Below, piece after piece: positions 18,016-24,142 of a DNA stretch of 49,193 bases. Position 1 is the stretch's first letter, and each line of letters starts with the position of its first letter. Both the position numbers and the translations under genes were made by a program. Under the pieces are notes generated by a model. It did not search any database. It was not told the origin of the DNA and saw nothing but the letters and a program-made list of their open reading frames with translations. Source of the stretch: Ignavibacteriales bacterium (lineage in GTDB: Bacteria; Bacteroidota; Ignavibacteria; T3Sed10-11); the NCBI GenBank assembly GCA_003567775.1, contig PWYR01000068.1, positions 1 through 49,193 on the forward strand, in the 5' to 3' direction.

Positions 18016-18045
18016 TTCCCACGAAATTGGTACTTCCACAAAAAT
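18016..18045. repeat. Copy of the 16584-16738 repeat, upstream of the methyltransferase
   Basis: This segment matches the left arm at 16585 directly and the right arm at 16708-16738 in inverse orientation (about 24 of 30 positions), with the same 17-bp internal period. The methyltransferase gene thus sits between inverted copies. Confidence 0.5.
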
Positions 18046-18049
18046 ATAT

Positions 18050-18075
18050 GTTAAAATTAGTTAATATTGGTTAAA
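18050..18075. repeat. Three GTTAAW hexamers at exact 10-bp spacing
   Basis: GTTAAA, GTTAAT and GTTAAA start at 18050, 18060 and 18070. They lie 64-90 bp upstream of the methyltransferase start. Helical spacing suggests a protein-binding array, or one end of an inverted pair with 18394-18419. Confidence 0.5.
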
Positions 18076-18306
18076 AACGGTTGCGTTTGAAACGCGACTT
18101 CCATTTACCGTCTTTATCTAATTTATATAATGAATCCAAATATCTATCGATCTGATATTTTGCTTTGCACTCCTCGCAGCATCATTCATTTGACTCACAC
18201 GTCTAAAATGAATATTCGGGAAATTAGTGGTTATCCTGAAAATTATTTTTCTTATTTGACAAATGTTCCGGTAAAACACTAATTTTTCATAAGGAGCCAC
18301 CTGCAT
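18071..18306 (-). pseudogene. Decayed four-helix-bundle (S23/IVS family) gene
   Basis: From ATG 18306 a 62-codon frame starts MQVAPYEKLVFYRNICQIRK and passes through FPNIHFRRVSQMNDAARSAK. This resembles the first half of the four-helix-bundle proteins (YEKL...SQxxRAAxS). The frame then departs into RSIDIWIHYIN. The next frame, from about 18152 to the stop at 18071, encodes QIDRYLDSLYKLDKDGKW, which resembles the family C-terminus. Normal members have ~120 residues, so the middle seems deleted with a frameshift. Inverted 10-bp-phased arrays lie at its two sides. The family call is from motif memory and has no profile support. The rest of the 17987-18428 spacer shows no other gene. Confidence 0.5.
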
Positions 18307-18393
18307 TACCCTAATATTAAGTATTTAATGACTTTTGAAATCTAATAAGAACAGCTGCTTTATATGAACTTGTCGCAGAGTCCTGCATCCAAT

Positions 18394-18419
18394 ATTAACA
18401 TCTATTAACCCATATTAAC
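18394..18419. repeat. Three ATTAAC hexamers at exact 10-bp spacing (inverse array)
   Basis: ATTAAC starts at 18394, 18404 and 18414. It is the reverse complement of GTTAAT and so mirrors the array at 18050-18075. It ends 9 bp from the stop codon of the substrate-binding protein gene. Confidence 0.5.
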
Positions 18420-18428
18420 CAAAAACAT

Positions 18429-19307
18429 TTAAATCAATCCATTTTCCTCCAGAAACTCGCGGGCAACCGCAGACGGTCTCCTTCTGTTTCCGTCTACTTC
18501 GTAGTTCAGAGATTGCATCGTCTCATCATCGATTAAGCCCTGCAATTTATTCAATTCTTCGATTACTTCGGGCTTGTTTTCAAATACAATAGTATGTATA
18601 ACCGGCGCTGCGTGATACGGGGGGAAGAAGTCCTTGTCGTCCTCAAGAATAATAAGATCGAGCGCCGGAATCCGACCGTCTGTCGCGAATCCGCATATAA
18701 CATCTACTCTGCCCTCCGCCGCTGCCTGATACATAAGTCCGGGATCCATTTGACGCGGGCGATTTTTGAACTCAAGACCGTAATGCTCGCGTAAGCCGGG
18801 ATACCCGTCGCTGCGGTTTAAAAATTCCGCATCAAAACCGGCGGTCATCTCATCGGCATACTGTACTAAATCTCTGACCGTTTTAATGCCCAATTGTGTC
18901 GCCTGATCCTGACGCATAGTAAGCGTGTATGCATTGTCAAAACCGAACGGCTTTAACCAGTGCAGGTTCCAGCGTTCCCGGTATTCCGCTGCAACGAATT
19001 CATATACCTCGTCCGGACCGAGCCGGGATTCCAGTTCTTCATCGAGAATAACAGCCAGTGCGGTGCCGGTATATTCAGCATAGATATCGAGAGCGCCGGT
19101 ACGAAGCGAATTAAAGCAAACCATAGTGCCGGCAAGATTAAATCGCCGGTCAACCCGAACATCCGTATTTTCCTCGATAATGATTGCCATAATTTCACCG
19201 ATAATTACCTGTTCGGTAAAATTTTTGGAACCAATCCGTATAGTGTCGGCATCATCACATCCGGCTATGAGAACTATAGCCATAAAAACTAAAACGAAAT
19301 TTTTCAT
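18429..19307 (-). CDS. OpuC/ProX-type ABC substrate-binding lipoprotein
   Basis: The 292-residue periplasmic receptor has a lipobox ending at C17 (VLIAGC), so it is likely lipid-anchored. The OpuAC fold shows its family marks IGSKNFTEQVIIGEI at about 26-40, DIYAEYTGTAL at about 96-106, and a hinge region near ICGFATDGRIPA at about 207-218. Relatives bind glycine betaine, carnitine or choline; EgtU-type relatives bind ergothioneine. The sequence alone does not tell which. The start overlaps the permease stop as ATGA. It is the last gene of the proA-to-importer run. Confidence 0.88.
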   Translation of the reverse strand: MKNFVLVFMAIVLIAGCDDADTIRIGSKNFTEQVIIGEIMAIIIEENTDVRVDRRFNLAGTMVCFNSLRTGALDIYAEYTGTALAVILDEELESRLGPDEVYEFVAAEYRERWNLHWLKPFGFDNAYTLTMRQDQATQLGIKTVRDLVQYADEMTAGFDAEFLNRSDGYPGLREHYGLEFKNRPRQMDPGLMYQAAAEGRVDVICGFATDGRIPALDLIILEDDKDFFPPYHAAPVIHTIVFENKPEVIEELNKLQGLIDDETMQSLNYEVDGNRRRPSAVAREFLEENGLI

Positions 19308-19936
19308 TCTTTATCACCCTTTCTTCCCGGAGACAGTAATCTTTCCGCTTTACCGAGCAGAAAATCCAGCGCCAATGCAAGCATCGCGGCAGGAATTGCG
19401 CCGGCGAGTATCAAATCGCTGTTAACCATTGCTATACCCTGAAAAATAAGATTCCCAAGGCCACCGGCGCCCATTATACCTGCAAGCGTTGCTATCCCCA
19501 CCACAATAACCGTCGCCGTTCTGATACCCGCCATAATCACCGGTACTGCAAGCGGAAGCTGCACTTTCATTAACAATTGATGATCGGTCATCCCCATCCC
19601 GCGACCGGCTTCGATAACGGCTTTATCGACTCCATTGATTCCGGTAAACGTGTTGCGTAATATCGGCAATAATGAATACAGGTATAAAGCAACCAACGCC
19701 GCAGGTACCCCGATACCGAACAGCGGAATCATAAATCCAATCATTGCAAGACTGGGTATTGTTTGTATTACACTCGCAGCGCCAAGAACTTTTCCTGATA
19801 TAAATATTTTTCGCGTTAAAATAACGCCGACCGGTATGCCGGTTAAAGCAGCCGCACCGATCGGAACAGCGGTCAGATATAAATGCTCTACGGTTCTATC
19901 AAGTATCTCGGGATATATTTGAATCAAGAATTCCAT
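19304..19936 (-). CDS. OpuC-type ABC transporter permease
   Basis: The 210-residue inner-membrane protein has about five to six hydrophobic segments. The BPD_transp_1 coupling motif appears as EAGRGMGMTDHQLLMKVQLP at about 118-137, where it contacts the ATPase. The permease is not fused to the receptor, unlike in EgtU proteins. Its ATG shares one base with the ATPase stop (TAATG), so the two are translationally coupled. The length is normal for OpuCB/YehW-type permeases. It should form the channel of the importer encoded at 18429-20901. Confidence 0.9.
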   Translation of the reverse strand: MEFLIQIYPEILDRTVEHLYLTAVPIGAAALTGIPVGVILTRKIFISGKVLGAASVIQTIPSLAMIGFMIPLFGIGVPAALVALYLYSLLPILRNTFTGINGVDKAVIEAGRGMGMTDHQLLMKVQLPLAVPVIMAGIRTATVIVVGIATLAGIMGAGGLGNLIFQGIAMVNSDLILAGAIPAAMLALALDFLLGKAERLLSPGRKGDKE

Positions 19937-20901
19937 TATTGTTCAATAAGATTTAAAATTTCTCTCGTTACGGTTTCATGACTAATTATGCCGAGATAAC
20001 GTTTTTTCGAATCGTACACGGGAACCTTTTGATCGTCGGATATTTTTAATGCATCCATAGCATCGATCAAGCCGTCATGCGGATGCAGCCATGGTGTATT
20101 TTTGTCGCGCTTAATCCTGGATTCGTCAAACGCTTCCACGAGCGGCTCTATTCGCGTCGTAAGCAGCTCAAGCTGAAAACGGTGCTGGGCAAAAAATGAT
20201 GATACGGTTTCATTTTCCGGTTGTTTAATCACATCAGCCGGTCTGCCTGTTTGCAATATTTTGCCGTTATCCATCACCCCGATACGATCGCCGATTTTCA
20301 CAGCTTCAAATATATCATGGGTTATAAATACAACCGTTTTGTCAAGCTCGTTCCACAAGGGGGAAAGTTCGCTTTGTAAAGTTTCCCTTGTTATCGGGTC
20401 CAGCGCCCCGAAGGGTTCATCCATCAAAATCACGTCGGGATCGGCTGCGAGCGCCCGTGCCACTCCAACCCGCTGTTGCTGTCCGCCGCTCAATTCACCC
20501 GGATAGCGGACGGCGAACTCCTCCGGCGATAGCCCAACCATTGTTAATAGTTCACTCGCCCTGGTATGAATTTTCGTTTTATCCCATCCGATCAGTTCGG
20601 GCACCACACCGACGTTGCGTTCAACGGTAAAGTGCGGAAACAACCCGACATTCTGTATAACATACCCGAGCGATCGCCGGAGCGAATAACTATCCATTGA
20701 AGTAATATCCCTGCCGTCAAGTTTAATCGTACCCGAGGTCAAATCCACAAGCCGGTTAATCAATTTCATGGTGGTCGTCTTGCCGCAGCCGCTTGTACCG
20801 ACAAGGACAAATGTTTCACCTTCCTTTATCTCCAACGAAAGATCGTCCACCGCGGTTACATCACCGGGATATTTTTTTGTTACATGATCAAGTAGTATCA
20901 T
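19936..20901 (-). CDS. OpuC-type ABC transporter ATPase with C-terminal CBS region
   Basis: The 321-residue ATP-binding subunit has Walker A GTSGCGKTT at 35-43, the Q-loop at QNVGL, signature LSGGQQQRVGVARAL, Walker B VILMDEPF and the H-loop in VFITHD. The C-terminal ~75 residues (IDAMDALKISDDQKVPVYDS...GIISHETV) form a CBS-like unit; in OpuA homologues CBS domains sense ionic strength. Only one CBS motif is plain, so the sensor may be reduced. No Shine-Dalgarno is visible. A perfect hairpin occupies the 44-bp gap to the gene upstream. Confidence 0.92.
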   Translation of the reverse strand: MILLDHVTKKYPGDVTAVDDLSLEIKEGETFVLVGTSGCGKTTTMKLINRLVDLTSGTIKLDGRDITSMDSYSLRRSLGYVIQNVGLFPHFTVERNVGVVPELIGWDKTKIHTRASELLTMVGLSPEEFAVRYPGELSGGQQQRVGVARALAADPDVILMDEPFGALDPITRETLQSELSPLWNELDKTVVFITHDIFEAVKIGDRIGVMDNGKILQTGRPADVIKQPENETVSSFFAQHRFQLELLTTRIEPLVEAFDESRIKRDKNTPWLHPHDGLIDAMDALKISDDQKVPVYDSKKRYLGIISHETVTREILNLIEQ

Positions 20902-20914
20902 TACTAAATTTATT

Positions 20915-20937
20915 ACTACGAATTTTATTTTCGTAGT
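20915..20937. repeat. Perfect 8-bp hairpin before the importer genes
   Basis: actacgaa (20915-20922) and ttcgtagt (20930-20937) form a stem with a 7-nt loop, 13 bp before the ATPase ATG on the minus strand. No T-tract follows. It may be a processing or attenuation site that separates the level of the importer from that of the upstream enzyme genes. Confidence 0.45.
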
Positions 20938-20945
20938 TCTTATGT

Positions 20946-22316
20946 TTAAATGCGAACTTCCCGAATAAAAGAATCAAGTCCTTCAGACCGGAACAATTGT
21001 TCTGCTTTATTAGCCGGATTTGTTTTATTTTCGATTCGGTCGTATAACGGTTGTACATACTTTTCTTCTCCGAGGTTACGTTTAACAAGTCCGTCCCTCG
21101 CGATATCAAGCATTTCTTTACATTGGTCGATAATTTGTTTACCGTTTATTGAAGCTTCAAAACCATGATGAATTGCATTATTCCTCATGGCGCGCAACAT
21201 ATCCCAATCGAATTGCACCAAATATTCCTGTGCTTCGTCAAGGTTTTCAATGAGTCCCGTTGTTAACGCAGGGACAACTATCATTTCATCGTAGGGCTGC
21301 TGATCGTTCAAACGGTTTTCAATGGTAAAATAACGCGAGATGCGGGCATCATGCCAGAAAAATGTATTATGAAGGGAGATATCCCCTTTTTGCGGTGTGA
21401 GATCTATTTTCTCACCATCCGTATTTTCACCGATCCGGATCCCGTCGCCATTATTATAATATTCTTGAAACGTGTTATAATTTGGAAGCCCGATAACGTT
21501 GTCGCCGCGGCGTACAAAGACCGGTGAATAATTTCCAATGCACTCCGCATAATCATCGAGTGACGAGAATCTCCGTTCTGGAACACCCGCCCGGCCGCGC
21601 TGCCCGCCAAGCCACCAATCCCAGAATAATTCTCCAAGACATTGCGCCTGTTCTGCAACCGTATTCTGCCATATATTTGAATTTGCCGTCAATGCAATTT
21701 GAGCGCCTGCAAAACCGTTCAACACATTAACAGCTTTAATCGATTCCCCGGGATCGACATCGATGTGTACCTGATGGGCAGCACTTAACGCAAAAAGATG
21801 AACATCGGAGCCATCATCCGGAGGAACAATTCTGTTTGATCCGAAGAGTTTATCCCAGAAGAGATTCCGGCTTTTCTTTGACATTAAATGCTTGCCCGGT
21901 TTCTCAAACGGATGCATACCGAACGCCAGAAAATATGTCTTCGATTTATCTGAATATTCCTTTAATGTCGAACGCAAATCATCGTATATTCTTTGCAACT
22001 CGTGAAGATTACCCGTATGTGCAAGCGAAAATTCGATCAGGCAGTGACCGGTTTCGGAGCGTGCTACAGTATTGTTATATTCGCCCGGAGTTTCTGCACC
22101 GACTCTCTGTCCTGTAGCCGCATCGTTGATGACGTTCCACCCCTGCTCCCCGAGATAATTCCATAATGCATCGACGTCATCGCGGTCAACGGCTCGACCG
22201 TTTTCCTTGACAAAAGGAAACTTCAATTCAGATCCGATCCGGCGACCGTTAAACTTTTTTCGCTTCTCTATTGCTTTTGCGAATCCTTCACGGTAAAACT
22301 CTGTTATTTCTTTCAT
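20946..22316 (-). CDS. GCS2-type glutamate-cysteine-ligase-like enzyme
   Basis: The 456-residue protein fits the carboxylate-amine ligase fold of GCS2 enzymes, which activate the gamma-carboxyl of glutamate with ATP. Visible blocks are RRIGSELKFPFV at about 24-35, ETGHCLIEFSLAHTGNL near 86-102, LSAAHQVHIDVDPGESIKA near 178-196, and an active-site-like region FFWHDARISRYFTIENR near 330-346. The true acceptor amine (cysteine or another) is not evident. The longer reading from TTG 22364 would overlap proA, so I take the ATG at 22316, 19 bp past the proA stop. It is probably in an operon with proA and the importer. Confidence 0.7.
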   Translation of the reverse strand: MKEITEFYREGFAKAIEKRKKFNGRRIGSELKFPFVKENGRAVDRDDVDALWNYLGEQGWNVINDAATGQRVGAETPGEYNNTVARSETGHCLIEFSLAHTGNLHELQRIYDDLRSTLKEYSDKSKTYFLAFGMHPFEKPGKHLMSKKSRNLFWDKLFGSNRIVPPDDGSDVHLFALSAAHQVHIDVDPGESIKAVNVLNGFAGAQIALTANSNIWQNTVAEQAQCLGELFWDWWLGGQRGRAGVPERRFSSLDDYAECIGNYSPVFVRRGDNVIGLPNYNTFQEYYNNGDGIRIGENTDGEKIDLTPQKGDISLHNTFFWHDARISRYFTIENRLNDQQPYDEMIVVPALTTGLIENLDEAQEYLVQFDWDMLRAMRNNAIHHGFEASINGKQIIDQCKEMLDIARDGLVKRNLGEEKYVQPLYDRIENKTNPANKAEQLFRSEGLDSFIREVRI

Positions 22317-22335
22317 AGTCTTTATTATTTTGATA

Positions 22336-23571
22336 TTATAATTTCTTACACTGCCCGTTTCCAAATATTACAAACTTATACGACGTCAATTCCTTTAATC
22401 CCATTGGACCGCGTGCGTGTAGTTTCTCCGTTGAGATTCCGATTTCGGCGCCGAGACCTAACTCTTCACCGTCGTTAAACATCGTAGAGGCATTGACAAG
22501 CACGACACTCGAATCGACCGATTGGACAAATTTTTCGGCGGAGGAAATGTTTTCGGTCACGATCGTATCGGTGTGACTGCTCCCGTACTTTTCTATGTGA
22601 TTAATTGCATCGTCTACAGTATCGACTATTTTTACCGACAGGATCGTGTCGAGGTATTCCGTACTCCAATCTTCTTCGGTCGCTTCTTCGGCGTCTATAA
22701 TTTCGCGTGATTCCGAGCAAGCCCGAAGTTTTAAATTTACTTTATCCGCTTCACTCTTCAGCGCCGGTAAAAACGACTTAGCCGCATTACGTTCGACAAG
22801 TACTGTTTCAAGTGCATTGCACACCTCGGGCATGAACATTTTACTGTCCATAACAATATCGAGCGCTTTCTTCATATCGGCAGATGCTTCAACATAACAA
22901 TGACACACCCCCTTGAAATGTTTAATAACCGGTATTCGTGAATTTTCATCAACATAACGTATCAAACCTTCACCGCCGCGCGGAATTACAAGATCGATAT
23001 AATCATCCTGCTTTAAAAGATCCTGAACTAACGTACGGTCGGAGGATGAAATAACCTGCACAATGTCGGCGGGAAGTTGAAATTCTTCCAATGCATTTTT
23101 AATAATGCTTCCCAAAGCTTTATTGGTCTCAAGCACTTCGGAGCCGCCTTTGAGAATAACGGCATTTCCGGATTTTATACAAAAAGCCGCCGCATTAACC
23201 GTAACATGCGGGCGCGCCTCGTAAATCATGAGAATGACGCCCAACGGAGTGCGCCTACGTCCGACTTTCAGCCCGTTGGGTCTGGCAACAAAATCGTCAT
23301 ACTGTCCGATAGGATCGGGCAGAGCCGCTATTTTCTGCAGTGAGCGAATCCTTCCTTCGATTTTGCCGTCGCCGAACCGGAGGCGTTCAACAAGCACCCG
23401 ATCCAAGCCGCTTTCACGTGCACGTTTGAGATCTTCGTCGTTGGCGGATTTGATCGAATCGCGTTCTTTGTTTAAAAGCTCCGCTATCCGCAAAAGTACA
23501 TTGTTCTTTATTTCGGTGGAAGCAACAGAAATACTGCGGGTTGCCTCTCTGGCATTCTTGCATATTTTCAT
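22336..23571 (-). CDS. proA: Gamma-glutamyl phosphate reductase
   Basis: ProA reduces gamma-glutamyl phosphate to glutamate semialdehyde in proline synthesis. The 411-residue protein has an aldehyde-dehydrogenase fold, with the catalytic cysteine within MPEVCNALETVLVE near 252-265. Other family blocks are RPHVTVNAAAFCIKSGNAVILKG and the C-terminal HARGPMGLKELTSYK. The partner kinase gene proB is absent from the window. Instead, a GCS2-type glutamate ligase gene follows by 19 bp, an uncommon pairing. It is the first gene of the five-gene run, and an AT-rich spacer lies upstream. Confidence 0.95.
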   Translation of the reverse strand: MKICKNAREATRSISVASTEIKNNVLLRIAELLNKERDSIKSANDEDLKRARESGLDRVLVERLRFGDGKIEGRIRSLQKIAALPDPIGQYDDFVARPNGLKVGRRRTPLGVILMIYEARPHVTVNAAAFCIKSGNAVILKGGSEVLETNKALGSIIKNALEEFQLPADIVQVISSSDRTLVQDLLKQDDYIDLVIPRGGEGLIRYVDENSRIPVIKHFKGVCHCYVEASADMKKALDIVMDSKMFMPEVCNALETVLVERNAAKSFLPALKSEADKVNLKLRACSESREIIDAEEATEEDWSTEYLDTILSVKIVDTVDDAINHIEKYGSSHTDTIVTENISSAEKFVQSVDSSVVLVNASTMFNDGEELGLGAEIGISTEKLHARGPMGLKELTSYKFVIFGNGQCKKL

Positions 23572-23803
23572 AAAAAACGTAATATATGGCTAAAAAAGCA
23601 TAATTATCATAGCTTTAAATTATTATTAATTATTACCCCATGGTCTGCAGGAAAAATTTTGTACCATGGTAAAATTTGAGGAGTAAATGAAGAATATTAA
23701 TTATTCACAAGTTAGGGAATTTTGCAGGGAATATCAAGCTATTTTATTTGTATTATTTAAAAATTGCAATTTATGATTAGATTTATTAATTTATATTTTT
23801 ATT
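23572..23803. other. AT-rich spacer with a possible 29-codon ORF
   Basis: This stretch between proA and the hairpin is markedly A/T-rich. A frame on the plus strand at 23687-23776 begins ATG behind a GAGGAG sequence (3-nt gap) and encodes a 29-residue peptide, MKNINYSQVREFCREYQAIL continuing to FKNCNL. There is no recognisable match, so coding is doubtful. The proA and tRNA promoters should lie here, but none could be picked out with confidence. Confidence 0.25.
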
Positions 23804-23849
23804 GGGGCTGTGGCTTCCCGACATAAAAACGTCGGGACACGCAGCCCTA
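23804..23849. repeat. Strong imperfect hairpin (REP-like) before the tRNA
   Basis: The inner arms cccgac (23818-23823) and gtcggg (23831-23836) close on an A-rich loop. Outer arms gggctg and cagccc extend the stem to ~17 bp with a few bulges. It ends 4 bp before tRNA-Pro. No second copy exists in this window. Confidence 0.5.
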
Positions 23850-23853
23850 CACA

Positions 23854-23928
23854 CGGGGCGTGGCTCAGTCCGGTTAGAGCGCACGGTTCGGGACCGTGAG
23901 GTCGGCGGTTCAAATCCGCCCGCCCCGA
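23854..23928 (+). tRNA. tRNA-Pro (anticodon CGG)
   Basis: The 75-nt cloverleaf folds cleanly. The acceptor stem is cggggcg/cgccccg, the D arm has gctc/gagc, and the anticodon stem acgg/ccgt holds loop ttcggga with anticodon CGG and G37. The T arm ggcgg/ccgcc has loop ttcaaat. The discriminator is A and CCA is not encoded. It reads CCG codons. Its 3' end is duplicated 96 bp downstream. Confidence 0.93.
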
Positions 23929-23931
23929 CTT
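23912..23931 (+). repeat. tRNA 3'-end direct repeat, copy 1 (att-like)
   Basis: Twenty bases covering the T arm, acceptor 3' strand and three flanking bases recur exactly at 24008-24027. This is the geometry left by tRNA-targeting integrases. Confidence 0.55.
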
Positions 23932-24007
23932 GTGATATACATTTAAGCTACACTTAGATTAGTAAAGATCGAAAAATATTTAGAATATGCGCGGATTCAC
24001 CGAAGGT

Positions 24008-24027
24008 AAATCCGCCCGCCCCGACTT
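24008..24027 (+). repeat. tRNA 3'-end direct repeat, copy 2 (att-like)
   Basis: This is an exact copy of 23912-23931. Upstream it is preceded by gcggattc and then a 9-bp insertion, accgaaggt, relative to the tRNA T arm. It therefore looks like a broader remnant of a tRNA 3' part with a disrupted T loop. No integrase gene is nearby. The remainder, 24028-24142, holds nothing recognisable. Confidence 0.55.
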
Positions 24028-24142
24028 CTGGTATTGTTACAATACTCGATATACCTTAAATAAAGAATAAACCAGATAAGATACCTGAACGAGGATGAAA
24101 CCGGCGGCGGGACCTCTTGCCGTTTCTGTAATCATTAATATA

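Noticed and set aside
20946-22364. TTG start of the GCS2 gene within proA
   Set aside because: It overlaps proA by 29 bp; the ATG at 22316 clears the stop and leaves all conserved blocks intact.
22336-23571. proA as an aldehyde dehydrogenase of other function
   Set aside because: The MPEVCNALETVLVE and GPMGLKELTSYK blocks are specific for gamma-glutamyl phosphate reductase.
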